Origin: Parietaria judaica
Taxonomy: Eukaryota; Streptophyta; Magnoliopsida; Rosales; Urticaceae
DNA length: 64,000 nt
NCBI GenBank assembly: GCA_954871525.1
Contig: OX940863.1
Span: forward strand, 4,564,001 to 4,628,000
Direction of reading: 5' to 3'
A program made the position numbers and the translations under genes. The notes below the pieces were generated by a model. That model ran no database searches and was not told the DNA's origin. It saw nothing but the letters and a program-made list of their open reading frames with translations. Positions 46,063 through 58,272 of this stretch are shown here, piece by piece (the stretch's first letter is position 1; each line of letters begins with the position of its first letter).

Positions 46063-46426
46063 ACACACACATTTTATTTAAGTCTATTATTAAAAATTAT
46101 TTTAACACATACATCATTAAACTATCCCATATATTCATGTTATTCAAATATTAATTTATCATACAATGACTGAATATTCGACAATCTTTTTTAAAATTAT
46201 CTTTCATACAAAATTTTAAGAATTAAGTATAAGAATCCAAGAAAAATATATTTTATTGTATCGATAAAGAGATTATAATAAATTATTTAGTTGATAAAAA
46301 ATTATAAATGACAATTGTAATGCAATATATGTTATTATATTACGCGTTTTAATATTCCATCTTATTTTAAAAATTACGTTATGTTAATTTTTCGCCCCCA
46401 CTCATGAAGTTTTCTGGCTTCGCCCC
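45691..46426. mobile_element. hAT-like non-autonomous element with tRNA-like internal boxes
   Basis: 736 bp, starting GGGGCGATTTTAC and ending GGCTTCGCCCC, flanked by a perfect 8-bp duplication TGTCACCA (45683-45690, 46427-46434). Inner ends CGCCCCCACTCA occur at both sides (45726, 46393). Inside, at 45828-45903, TGGTGTAGTGG and GGTTCAATTCC resemble the A and B boxes of tRNA-type pol III promoters. A (TA)n tract occupies 46007-46056. No transposase is seen. Confidence 0.87.
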
Positions 46427-47183
46427 TGTCACCATACCCGTAAAATAAATGTTGCGGTTTCTAATCAGTACCGATACTTGAATCCATGATACACACTACC
46501 ATTACTTTTATATTATATGCTAAACCTACATTTTCTTTTATGAGTGGGTACTCTTTGTTAAGGGTAACATCAACTAAATCTTTTGAGCTTACGGTCGAAA
46601 AATAAGATCGAATTTACTATATAAGAAACTTTAATTAATTGACAGGGGAATTGTTTTCTAGATAATTTAAAAAGATAGATATAAGTGGTGATGACTATTT
46701 TTTGAGTATCGACTAATACATTATAAAAGTAAACAAAAACGACAAGTGATGACAAGTTCTTGTCGTTTGGCCAACGAAACACGATTTCGATTCTGAGCGT
46801 GAACGGTGTCGTTTTGGACTTGCTTAATTGTAGCGAATCGAGAAGATTCATTCGCATACACATTCAATGAATAAATCTTGGTGGAAAGAAATAGAATATA
46901 AGAAATTATATTATTAGCTTCCGTGTAAGCATCGCTGAAGAAGCTCAAACAAGCCTCCTCCGAAAAAGAATTGTTTTTGCCATCACGACTCTTATAAACG
47001 AAGAACCTCGATCATTCCCTCTTCTGATTCTGACCCATTTCTTCAATTCTCAATCACCCTCGAGATTTTTCGCTAGGTATGCTTTTGGGGTTTCTTTTCA
47101 TTGATGGGTCGTCGAAGATTTTTTCTTTTGATTTAATTTTCTTTTGTTTGAAATTCGCAGAGAGAGAGAGAGAAAGTTTCGCC
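46427..47183. promoter_or_regulatory. ATG8 promoter and leader with a leader intron
   Basis: AT-rich DNA leading to the ATG8 gene. The leader likely contains an intron: donor GCTAG/GTATGC at 47077 and acceptor TTCGCAG ending at 47160, followed by a GA-rich AGAGAGAGAGAG stretch and the ATG in GCCATGGC. No other gene is seen. Confidence 0.5.
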
Positions 47184-48395
47184 ATGGCAAAGACTTCGTT
47201 CAAGCTCGATCATCCTCTCGGTATGTTCTTTTTTCTGGGTAATTTTGAGCTTTTGATTTTATTCTTCCTGGGTATTTCTTTCTTTCTTGGTTTCTTTTCT
47301 GTTTTAGTTGATTCAATTGATTATCTTTTGGGTTATGCGTTATTATATATAGTGATATATAATTTTTTTTTTCTTTTCTGGTTTTGTCAATCTCCGTTTC
47401 AATTCGAGCTTTGATATGTTTCTATGTGTAAAGATTTTGATTCTTGATGAATAAATGAATGATCAACAGAGAGGAGGCAAGCTGAGGCTTCTCGCATCAA
47501 GGAAAAGTATCCCGACCGGATTCCTGTAAAACTTTCACTCTCCGTTTCATGCTCGGTTTTATTCGATTTGTATGCTCTGTCGTAATTCGAGTTTTGCATT
47601 CAGGTAATTGTGGAGAAAGCGGGGAAGAGCGACATTCCGGACATCGATAAGAAGAAGTTAGTAATTCAACCCCCTTCTGTTTATGATTAGGCAATCATAC
47701 CTTGCTATTATTAGATGAACAGAGTGCATTTTGTTTATTGTGTTCGTTTATTGAATGGTTAAGTCTGTTTAATTTACGGGAAAAAGAGACGACTCGGTGA
47801 ATTGCTTGATTCCTCAAACGAAGTACCGACTAGGCATGGGGATTAATCTTGTTTTTGTGAATAGCTAATTTAAGAATGTTTCGGAATCGAAACTGTGTCA
47901 TGTAATCGAGGCATTTCTTACTCGCACTCTGTAGTGTCGTGATCGTATGTAAATTTGTTTTCATGAATGGCTGATCGAAGATGCAACGTCCTGACATATA
48001 ACCGAGACATTTCTTAACCTTTTTCTGCAGTATTTTTATAATATGATATCTCAAACCAAGTTCATGCATCAAAATCGCTGCTCAAAACGGAAATATTGAT
48101 GATGCAGGTACCTTGTCCCAGCTGACTTGACTGTCGGCCAATTCGTGTACGTGGTTCGCAAAAGGATCAGTCTCGGATCAGAGAAGGCTATCTTCGTCTT
48201 TGTGAAGAACACCTTACCTCCCACTGGTAATAATTTGAATTGCGCTATTAGGTTTGTTATTAAATTTTTGTTTCTTATACTTGTATACCTCTTGTTACAG
48301 CTGCTTTGATGTCGGCTCTTTATGGCGAACATAAAGACGAAGACGGGTTTCTCTACTTGACTTACAGCGGAGAGAACACCTTTGGCGCCTTTTAA
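47184..48395 (+). CDS. ATG8: Autophagy-related protein 8 (ATG8)
   Basis: Five exons in phase: 47184-47220, 47470-47525, 47604-47656, 48108-48226, 48301-48395; 119 residues. It is the ubiquitin-like protein conjugated to phosphatidylethanolamine on autophagosomes. Visible motifs: [54 protein letters not shown] and FVYVVRKRI (LDS groove and hydrophobic pockets for AIM/LIR binding), ending GENTFGAF. Two residues follow the reactive glycine (Gly117), so ATG4 must process it; this places it with clade I plant ATG8 (ATG8a-d-like), not the pre-exposed ATG8h/i type. Substitutions at usually constant sites include KSDIPD after EKAG and ISLGSEK instead of the common IKLSAEK. It is next to ATPC1 and S40 homologues in Arabidopsis chromosome 4 (ATG8b, At4g04620). 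Confidence 0.96.
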
Positions 48396-48638
48396 GTACC
48401 GCTAACTCGCCAAATGTAAATAGAATTTAGCTGGATTGTACATTCTCGAAAACATGTGTTTACTTACGGATCAATGTTGAACATATTTGGATTGGATTCT
48501 GAATTTCTAATTTTCATTTTAGTTTCGAGTAAAATTCGCTCGACGAATGGAATCTCTCTCATTAAATAATTCGAGCTTTACATAAATGGAAGTAGAAACA
48601 TATAATCATAGATCCCCAAGAACAATAGCTTAATGAAT
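48396..48638. other. Short convergent gap between ATG8 and the small plant protein gene
   Basis: Shared 3' flanks of two genes transcribed toward each other, about 240 bp. The spacing suggests that their 3' untranslated regions nearly meet or overlap. Confidence 0.55.
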
Positions 48639-48857
48639 TCATTTTGAGGAGCCCTTCTTCTGGCACTGGTTCTTGATCCATTTGAAGCTATTGCTGGTCC
48701 CGCTCTTGAGCTTCTGAGCCACGGCTTTGGCCTTGGTTAGCCCGCCCTTGTCGTTGACCTTTTTGGCGTCGCTCTCCTTTTTGGAGCTTTCGTCTTCCAT
48801 GGCTCCGATTCCTCCGGTGCCCCATTGCTCGGCCCAGCTCGGCGCCTCGCTCGCCAT
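48639..48857 (-). CDS. Small conserved plant protein of unknown function (WAEQWG-type)
   Basis: A 72-residue intronless frame starting MASEAPSWAEQWGTGGIGAM, then a charged middle (EDESSKKESDAKKVND) and a basic C-terminus (GGLTKAKAVAQKL, FKWIKNQCQKK). I recognise the WAEQWG/GGIGAM start and the FKWIKNQCQKK end as a small plant-only family annotated as uncharacterised. No domain or function is known to me. There is probably a leader intron (acceptor near 48893, donor near 48980, minus strand). The protein looks soluble and highly charged. It lies convergent to ATG8. Confidence 0.75.
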   Translation of the reverse strand: MASEAPSWAEQWGTGGIGAMEDESSKKESDAKKVNDKGGLTKAKAVAQKLKSGTSNSFKWIKNQCQKKGSSK

Positions 48858-50733
48858 TCGGAGACCTCGATCAGCTGATTGCCCAACAACCTGGCGACAA
48901 GCGAGTAAGATAACAAGATCTATGTCATCCGAGAGGAGAGAGACTAAGACGGATATTAAGGTTAATAGGAGAGAGAAAGTACCTGGAGATGATGAACAAG
49001 AACACTAAGAATGTGTGTTGTGTAGAGCCAAGCCAAGTAGCTTTAAACCACAAGAGAAGGAGAGAAAAACAAAAGAGCACATGTTGGTGGGTTGTCTTTA
49101 ACCATTTTCTTTTTTAAAAGGACTTGCCAGCTCAACAAGTTTCCTTCATCACAAGCAATTGCCTTTTTTATTTATTTAATCTGATAATTGTGGAATCTTC
49201 TTCTTGTAAATTAGGTATAACCGAAGAAAAATTAATCTAACATGCCAAATTCAAAGCGTACGTTGCTTTGCTTCTTCCCACAAGTAATCCTCTTTTCCAC
49301 ACTTTACATAGAACAAAGCGGAATAGCCAAATCCGTTGGGCGTTGTTTATGTTCCATACGTCGAAGATGATATTTTGCGTTGATTAGTTTTGAGTTCTTT
49401 TTTTTATGATTTATTTTTATTTTAAGGTATTTTGACTTGATTATCGTAAAATGTATCAGTAATTTTTTTTTTTTAATGAGAAATTTATTAGTCGTCTTAT
49501 TAATATAATTTTCTTCCGCCGTAAATAAGAGATATATTAATAAATTTGAGGGAAATAGTCCACCTTTATTTAAGAAAATATTAATAAGTTCGCTTTTTAT
49601 AGATCAGAATTATTTTCAATCATCTATTGTCTACATAGCGAGGTTAATGTTGATTTTCTGATACACATCTGTCCACTACTACGACTTTATTTTCAATAAA
49701 TCAAGAACCAATTCTAAGTTTTAGTCAATAAAATAAAATAACCATTTGAAATTGAATTAGCTTGGTGGATAACCACCATGTTATTATGTGTCAATCCTTG
49801 AAATCTTCTAGCTGTGAAGCAATAGAGGAGCACACTGCTTTTGTCACCATGTGGAACACATTTCCAAACATGTGGAACACAATACATAAATAAACCCATA
49901 TATATATATATATATATGCTTTTTTTCAAAAACATTATCATATGATTGAAAAGGAACAAATTACTAAAATATTTAGCTCTTAGAGAAATAGTTAAGACTT
50001 CAGGAACAGGAACTCTTCTTTGTAGAGATTGAGATGTAATATATGATATTCGAAGGACAGCTAAGCTAGTCGATAGATACTTAGATACATACCTAAGCTC
50101 TCGTTAACTACGACACTTAATGCAATACATTACCCCATATTTTATGAATAATTATTATTTATTCGGGTAACGTAATCATTAACTACGTCGTAATGCATTA
50201 AAAGTTGAAATTAATGTTGAGTTTATACATTTATATGATTAATTTATACGGTGTCCAAAAAACCGCAATAAAACTTAGGGTAGCGCTATAAATACTTGTG
50301 TGTGGGGTTTTTTTTTTTTTCTTTCATAAACTCAATATTTTTTTACTGTCAATTTTTTTCAGTTTCTTTAATTGAATTTTGGAGATGTCTTTAAATGTTG
50401 GACACGTCACTTCCGAGAGAGGATTCATTTTGTTAACGTGAACGGAATTTTAGTGAAAAGTAAAATAATAAATATAATTGTAAAAAAAATATGTATACTA
50501 CTAAAAGAAAAGAAAAAATTATTAAATCTAATAAAACTTAAGATATTACTTACCATAAAAATAACTTTACACGGTTAGTAAAGAATATCACACGATCATC
50601 ATATACAGAGCTTAAATCTCCGACGAAGAAAACAAAATTGTTAGCACGACACCGCGTTGCCCTAAAACGACAACCACCCAAATCTCTATATATAATTATA
50701 AATATATTCAGCCATGAAACGACACCGGAGTAA
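48858..50733. other. Intergenic, no gene seen
   Basis: The first about 200 bases hold the leader and promoter of the small protein gene (minus strand). The rest is AT-rich with scattered poly-T and a short (TA)n at 49899-49917. The last about 100 bases are probably the 3' untranslated region of the ankyrin gene that ends at 50734. Confidence 0.5.
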
Positions 50734-53148
50734 CTACTTTGACTTCCTAACGGACTTGGACTTCTTCATCTTGGGCCGGCCCTTGTCCTCGGCGCTGGTC
50801 CGCCATGTGTACCCGCCGGGGATGGCAAAAGGGTCGACGCTCTCTTGCGGCGCCTTGCTGCTGTTCCGGCGCAGCCACGTGGACCCCGAGGCCGAGGGTA
50901 AAGAAGACTTTTGGTCGTCGTCCTCTTCTTGTTGGGCGTTGAAGAGGTGACGTGGACTCGAGGGTGGAGTGAAGAATTGCTCGACAGGTTGGAGCTCCAC
51001 GAACTTGGTGAACGTTATCACCACTCTCACTGTCGGCACCACCGGGATCGCCACCTGTTCCGACAAAAAACCTCGGATTAATCAAACACAATGAGTTTAG
51101 AATTATATAACAGTTATACTCTTTTTTTTTTTAGAGATATAACATTTATACTTTGCCCTCTCTTTTTAGTTTTGGGTAAAAATTTCTCTTTGCATATTAT
51201 TGCTCCTACGTAATAAAAAATTATTAAAAAAATCTCATTAAGTAGTTACAAAATAAAATATTCTCGTGTAAATCATGTTGCATACTCCTTGAGTATAATT
51301 TCGACTATTTCTTTAGAGTAAGGAGCAATGTGCAATTTTTAAAAAGTTTGGCAGGGTACTAATACTAATTATTCAATATATTACGGTCATGCATGATGAC
51401 GTGGCGATTTGGGGGTCAAACGAAATTCACTAGTTCTTCTTTTCTTTTCTGTTCCTAGTCGTAATCAAAAGAGACAAAAGACCAAGATCTGGTCCCACAG
51501 ACTCCACGTCGCGTATCATTGGGACCCACTTGAAGCCTTCCACGTCAAATCACCGACCACGTAGATACGTCCCCAACAAAAGCACGCACTTTACACAGTG
51601 TTAAGTCTCTCATTGGTCAAAAGTCAAAACACTTGTTTGAGGGACAGTTTGAAAATGAAAACCATCAAAAGCACCAAAAAGAGCAAGCAGTGCACAACGG
51701 ACGGAATAACCCGACTCTACAGTCTACTTGGAATCAAAGACCGGCCAAAATTACCAAAAAACCAGGCGTACCTTCACCGGGAAAGTCCCCGGAGGAAACT
51801 TGGTGGTGAGAAGCTCCCTCATCCTCCGCACTGCCTTCACCTTGTTGGCTAGAATGTCGAGCAGCGGAAGCAGCTCCTCCGTCTTCAACGGGAAATTCTC
51901 CGTCAGCCACACCGATGGCTTCAGGCTCCGCACATACTCCTTCTCCTTCGTTGCCAGTTCCCGTGCCGGTGCCGCCACCGAACTGCACGCAATGCTCCTT
52001 CTCGCAGGCTTAAAACTCGACGCGGTAGCGGTTGGTACCGACGACGGGAATATGTCGACGCTCTTCCTACCCACCGCAATGAACTCCCTGTCTTCCCTTA
52101 CGAAGCTGCTATGCCTCCGCTGATCCATCGGAGCTCCGAAGCTCGGATTCTCCGCCACGAGAAAACCGTCATCGTCCTCGTCGAGCTCCAATGGAAGGAC
52201 CTCGGCCGCTTTGTCTCCTCCACTGGCAACTTTTCTCGAGCGGAAGCTGTACACGACATTATGGACTTCGAAAACCTTAGCCTTCCACTCTCCGACGCTT
52301 TCCGTCTTCTCCTGTCTCCTCCAATTTGTGCGCGCGATGAGCTCGGCCTTGGTGACGTCCATCCCGGGGCGGTACACGCTCCGCTGCGCCAATAACCCGG
52401 CCAAGTCGGCCTCGCTCATCGGCCTGCCAGCACCCTCGAACGCGTCGAACACTATCCGCTTGTCGTGGTTGAGAACGATCAGAGACCCGGGGGCAATGCC
52501 GTGGCTCTCGTCCCCGTCTCCGAGGAAGAGGAAGCTCTGGTCCGCTCTCTGGATCTTCAATCCGTCAAAGCCAGCGAGGGAAGTGTCCGCTCGGAGATTC
52601 CCGTCTCGCTTCCATATCCTGTAAGTGTCTGAGGGAGCGATCTTGCCGACGAACGGGATCACCGAGCTCTCAAAGTTGAACGAGATTTCCATGTAAAAGT
52701 CGCGCATCCGGCGGAGAACGGCCACCACGCGCGGAAGTCGGCGGCGCCACTTCGCCCACGCGCCGAGGTGGTCGAATCGGAGGAGAACCACAGCCACTTC
52801 CGAGCTCCGGCGACACATGGCCTCCTGGACCGGGTTCCACCCAGCGGAGTTCTGGAGCGACACGTCGGCGCCGGCGGAGGCGAGCGCGCACGCCGCCGCC
52901 GCGTCGCCGAGGCGGACGGCGAGGTGCAGCGGAGTCTCGCGCTGCGGGTTGTCGCGGCGGTCGAGCGCGGCGGCGATCTCGTCGGCGAGGCGCTCCTGCG
53001 CGAGCGAGTCGGCCTCGGTGTGGACGCGGTCGGGGTCGGCGAGGCGCGGCAGCGCCGAGAGGAGGCGGCGCAGCGCGGCGCGGTCGCCAGCCGCCACGGC
53101 GCGGTGGACGGGGCTGTGCGCGTAGTCGCGCGGCTTGATCGCCGACAT
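50734..53148 (-). CDS. Ankyrin repeat domain 13-like protein (GPCR-chaperone/DUF3424; At1g11740-like)
   Basis: Two exons: 53148-51772 and 51054-50734; 565 residues, joined in phase 0 (VKVAIPVVPTV). The N-terminus holds ankyrin repeats (HSPVHRAVAAGDRAALRRLL; RETPLHLAVRLGDAAAACAL; NSAGWNPVQEAMCRRSSEVA). These lead into the DUF3424/GPCR-chaperone domain (WAKWRRRLPRVVAVLRRMRD, FYMEISFNFESSVIPFVGKI, SDTYRIWKRDGNLRADTSLA), ending PGTFPVKVAIPVVPTVRVVI then FTKF and a basic tail. Animal ANKRD13 proteins bind ubiquitin and membrane cargo; the plant function is not established. Exon 1 is extremely GC-rich at its 5' end (52700-53140), unlike the flanks. Confidence 0.92.
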
Positions 53149-56100
53149 TGGAGTGAGAGGGTAGGGAGGAAGAGAGCGGCTTCGTTGGGCTTCGGCTTAG
53201 CTCATCGGGAGACGAGAGATGTTCGATTCGACATGGGAGGGAATTTTATGGGGAAGAGTGGGGAGGGGCAGTTTCGTCATTATAAGGGGTATTGGGAAGC
53301 GTGATGAGTCAGTCGATGAAGACGACTGAATACACGCAATTGGCGCGGCTTTCGGTAAATAAGGGAGAGTGACGTGAGTGAGAGACGTTTTTATTTATAG
53401 GCAGCTGCTTTACATTCAAATATTCTCTTTTCATGTGGCCCTCCTTGAGTTTGAACTTTGGTTGAATTATTGTGTGATTTAACAAGAATACGATTGTTAC
53501 TTTTGAGACTATAATTTAGACGAGAGATAATATAGGTTAACTTATTTAACAACCGATAAAATTAACCAGATCTTGTATTTAAACTATAATTATAAAGGCC
53601 GAAGTTTTCAACTAGCGTACAAATTTTTTATGCCAATGTTCTACCTTTTAAATTTGGTCTTTCACGTTGATTTATAGTAACGTGTTATTAAATTTTTAAA
53701 GATATGTACACTTAATCGTTGATTGTGTCAAAATTTAGATATTGTGTAGGCTATTATCTCGTTAGTCGTTGAGATAACTATCTAGCTAAATCAGGAATGA
53801 GAATATACCGAAATTGCCCTCGGAGAGTGAGGGGAAGGAGTTTGGTAGCGGGGAACAATAGGTATCTGTGGTGCGGGCCCCACTGGCTAGCTGCCGTGGC
53901 AGAGATTGGCGGAACACGCAATCGCCTGTGTGTGGCCGCATGCGTGCCTGCCGTCTGATTGGCTTCGCGCGTCCCTATGCAGCTGAGCCAATCCCAAACC
54001 ATCATTAATCATACTAATTCTAATCATATATTAAAAAATAGCTATTAGAATATTTCTTATTTAATTGTTGTTGTTGGAGACTTGGAGTTTTCATGAACCT
54101 TGATTATTAGGCTTTAGATCTGCTCCAGTACATGAATCATGAATGTGTGCTCAACTCATCATAAGTGAAGCTCTTTTATCACTTATCAAACAACTGGTCG
54201 GTTGGAAAATATATTTATATTATATATATATAGTTATATACATGTGTAAAAGCAAGGGTGCTCGTTTTGGCCCATAAATTATTTGTTGTTTTTATTAGAT
54301 TTATCACAAAATCTATTACACCAACTAACATACATAAATAAATTTAAACACAAACACAAAGGCATTAGTTTCATTTTGAATGCAAAGTTATTTCCCTTCT
54401 CCAAAAGAGTACAATGCGTCATTGCAACGTCTTTACGCATCTTCATACAAAGATATTCTTCAATTAAGTTTTCAAATTTTATAAAAATATTCGTCGATTT
54501 TTTCACAATTTACTCATAAAAAATTTCCACAAAAGTAACTGAATTTTTAGTAATTTTCCCATAAAAAAATATATATAAAAAAATTGAGATAAGTTTTCCA
54601 TCACCATATTAAAAACATGAAATTTCGATGAAAAAAAAAAAAAAAAAACCTTGATCAATGTGTAAATTAAAAGACTAAACGTACGCGTACAAGTTTACAA
54701 CCACCGTTACACAAGTATTGTCCGTACTGAATAATTAATGAGTAAAAACTATTTACATATATATTTATTTGAATCGAAATGATAGCGCTTCCAGACAAAA
54801 TCAAGCAGCAATATACGACAGATCCCGTGCTTTTTTTTTTTTTATTATTATTATTATAAGTTATCTCCGAAAGCCTGTCGTTTGTGTTCCTTTTTGTCTT
54901 GGTTAATTTTGGACTTTTTTTTACATTAATTTTGGACTATTTGTACAAATATATATGTGATAATTTTGGCATTAAGTTACTCATTGGTTGGGATTTGTGA
55001 TGGAATTGGGAACCGAAGAGATTTGGGAGACGGCGAAGCAAAAGAGCTCGCGCTTCCTCTACTTTTGGCAAAGTTGTTGTTTTCTTCACTTTTTTGCTTA
55101 TTCTCATTTGGATCTTGGACCCATCAATCAATATTATAACGGTATCAATCAAGTGAGTCTCTATCTAGTATATTTTCCATAAACTCCTCCTCCATTTTCT
55201 AATGACGTATTTTTATATGTAATAGAGTTTAAGAAAATATCTATGCATATACAATGATGAAATACTGTATATTTATGGAGGAAAAACAAAAGTTATCTAT
55301 AGTTTGCTGCTGGTTTGAGAGTTGAATTTAGTCATCAGATAAATTACATATTCATACAATATAAAACTATGAAATGTAGTATCAGATAGCTCAAAGGCAA
55401 GTAATTAAACTTCATGTAGTTCGAGGGTTCATAAGGAATTATTAAGCTATCGAGTTGGCGGAGGTCCGATGAATTGGGCAGTAGGAGGTTGCACACCGCT
55501 ATGCTAACTTCCAACTCCAAAAGTGTATGGTCGGAGTCTTCTCGCAAGAGAGTTCCCTAAATGATAGAGCGATCTGGCTCGCCTCCAGCATGCCCCGAAA
55601 GAGTGGAATTATTGGTGGATGCACTGCGACCATTTTTTTTTTCTTTCTATTATAAAGTGAGGTAAGAAGTCATGAGTGGGGAAGTAATTTGGAGAAGATG
55701 GAACTTTTAGTGGAAGAGAATAAACTTGTGTTGTATTGATCACTTGGCTTAGTTACAAAATGGTGGGATGGAACTCTCTATTTATAGAGTTCTATGGAGA
55801 CTTCTAGATACAACATTAATTGTAGACACTACATGATAACTTTAGGACTTAGTAGAGTATTCTAGAACTTCTAGAAATACAAGACTATTAATCTAGAATT
55901 TCTAAGACATACAAGATAATTCTAGAAGTCTAGCAATTACAAGACTCTTCTAAAAACTTAAAAATTCCAAGAACCCTAGAAACTAACCAATACTAGGACA
56001 CTCTAAATATTACTAGAAAATTCTAAAAACTTATTAAATCAAGTTTATATTTTCAATAATTAGCACTTTGAAACCCTCATTTTAACTTGACATAAAGAAC

Positions 56101-57299
56101 ACTCTTTCATGTAGTCTCGCCACACTAACTTGAAGAATGCTTATATACACTATTTTCCGGTTCACTGATAAAGAAGATATAGTTGGGGGTGGGTATCTAC
56201 TGGGCCGGCCTTGGGGATGCGGGGGGCCTAGGCAAAAAAGAAAAGAATAGAGGTCTCTTACATTAAAATGATTAATAGATCATTTTGCTTTGTGATTCAA
56301 TAAATGCATATAATAGATATTATATTAAAGAGGACATTGTCAAGATATAATTTTTACTAAAAGAAAAGCTAATTTAATATTCACATTCACAAATAATGGG
56401 TACTTGAAATAATCATAGATTGAATTATGTTAATGTTAAAATATAATATGATCGTTTTTTAATCTATGCAAGTTCAAAAGTCCAAGAAGCTCACATTTGG
56501 GCCTTGTCGAAACACTTTTGGGCTTACAGGCAGCAATGAATATATGATTCTTCTTCTATCCAACCAACCCCTTGATTTTATAGCACTCGATCCCTCGTCG
56601 TGTATCTAGTTTTAAAACACAATGATACACCCTAAGACATTATTTCTTGAATGTTTAGGCTTTGACGGTCTGTCTATTTTTTAAATAACAAAAAAAAAAA
56701 AATACGCTATAATAAGTTCTAACAGCCCGAAATTTAGTAAAGAAAAAATGATTTCATATTCACAATTTTATTTTATTTGGCAATAATGCTCAATGATATC
56801 AAAAGTACTATTTCGTAAGTACCCAATTTCGATCTGATAACTAAAGGATTTTCTGATGAATCTCTCTCTTTTTTATTTTTCTTCCTTTTAATAAAAATAT
56901 AAAGGGCAAGCAATATGTTACACGTCCAACGAGTCTTGGCACATCATGGTGTCTTCAACATCTTCAGATTTCTTCTGCAACAAACGCTATCAAAAAAAGT
57001 CAACAAATGTATAAGAGAAGATATATAGTCACCATTTAGAAAGTCAACTTTTTTATAATTTAAATCTATAAAGAAGAAGAAATCGCTTTTGTTATGATAT
57101 TGGCTTTAGACAAGAAAGCGGTAGAGTTAGGTGACACCAACTTCATTTATAAATAAATGGGATAAAGTGCAGTAAAATCATTCAAAGTTTTTCAAAATAG
57201 TAGGGTGTATTTTAAATTTTTAACTCTTCTATTTAGATTTTAAATACATTAATAAATTCGTGAAATATGCGTCTTCTTCTTCTTCTTTTTTCAATTACT
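53149..57299. other. Gene-poor region
   Basis: The start holds the promoter of the ankyrin gene (to about 53400). A GC-rich island at 53800-54000 shows CCAAT-like ATTGG but no recognisable protein. At 55400-56050 there is a stretch with a TATA-like TCTATTTATAGAG and repeated TCTAGAA/ACTTCTAGAAAT motifs that resembles an LTR or other retrotransposon debris. Near 56205, GGGCCGGCCTTGGGG and GGGCCTAGGCAAAAAA resemble the end of a hAT-like element, but no second end was found. No gene is supported. Confidence 0.4.
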
Positions 57300-57535
57300 T
57301 TTATGAGAGTTTTCGTGTTTTTTTTTTAATGACAGTAACACTATCGGTTAAGGTTACAATGCACTCTACCATTTTAAACTTAGCATTGTTGGCCAAATTT
57401 ACAATATATAATGGGGTCACGCTTTTGTGTCTTACGGGGTTTGAACCCTTGACACGTTGAAGAAGTGTGTAACTAGGCCAAAGTGCCAAACAAGCACGTA
57501 GCAATAATAAACTGAACAAGCTCTTCTGTGACTGA
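57300..57535 (-). mobile_element. Candidate tRNA-derived SINE
   Basis: On the minus strand TGGCCTAGTTAC (A-box-like) is followed by GGTTCAAACCCCGT (B-box-like) about 40 bases later. The sequence ends in an A-rich tail (the poly-T at 57321-57331 on the plus strand). Target duplications and a complete head were not established. Confidence 0.4.
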
Positions 57536-58272
57536 AAAGTCATACTTTAGTTATAAAATGGACATTACGCACCAGACTTTCCAAAATGTGCCCACCAACC
57601 CTAAAAAAAACAAAAAATAACTTCATGAAGCATGACAGTTCAAGAAAGAATGGAAAAAAATAATCCCATTATCCAATTAAAATTTACTTGACTTAACCCA
57701 CTGTAAGATCACCAATTTATTTAACAATTTATACTAAATTTGGAAAAGTATTTGCAGTGTAATTTATTTAATAATTAACAAGAAAGAAGTATTTAGCAAC
57801 GGATGTAAAAAGAGATCTTGTAAGTCTGAAATGAGACCTGCAGTGACTATATATAGATTCATTCAATCTTTCGAGTAGGAATTTATAATCATAGAAATTA
57901 TGGAAGCTAATTCATAGGTATGTAGAAAGCTATAGATAGTGTGGTGGTCCATTGTAGATAATATTGTTATTTGAATTTCCATTGGAATAGATAGGAGGAC
58001 AACAAGGAAGTAACAACCTCCATTAAGAAAATGAGAGAGCATAAAATGGTTACCACTACTCTGTCACACACCATTTTCTATCTTTTCATTTTTCATTTTT
58101 TTTTTTTTGGTTTTTTAGCTGAATTCACTACAAAAATTGAGAGACCAGGAGTTCAATCTTAACGGGACGAAAAAAATTATTTATAGATATATATATATAT
58201 ATATATATAATCTTGACGAATAATGTATACGGCTAATAGTGTAAGTTGTTCTTACACTGTGATTGTGGATAT
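57536..58272. other. Intergenic, no gene seen
   Basis: AT-rich DNA with a poly-T/poly-A patch near 58096-58112 and a (TA)n run at 58186-58209. Its last eight bases, GTGGATAT (58265-58272), are the left target duplication of hAT copy B. Confidence 0.5.

Noticed and set aside
52768..53304. 178-codon plus-strand frame opposite the DUF3424 ankyrin gene
   Set aside because: Shadow of a very GC-rich exon; Arg/Ala/Gly-biased with no family match.
53778..54005. 75-codon minus-strand frame in the GC-rich island
   Set aside because: No recognisable family and no splice or start context; left as an unexplained island.
56198..56260. hAT-like end GGGCCGGCCTTGGGG
   Set aside because: No second terminal repeat or target duplication could be found.
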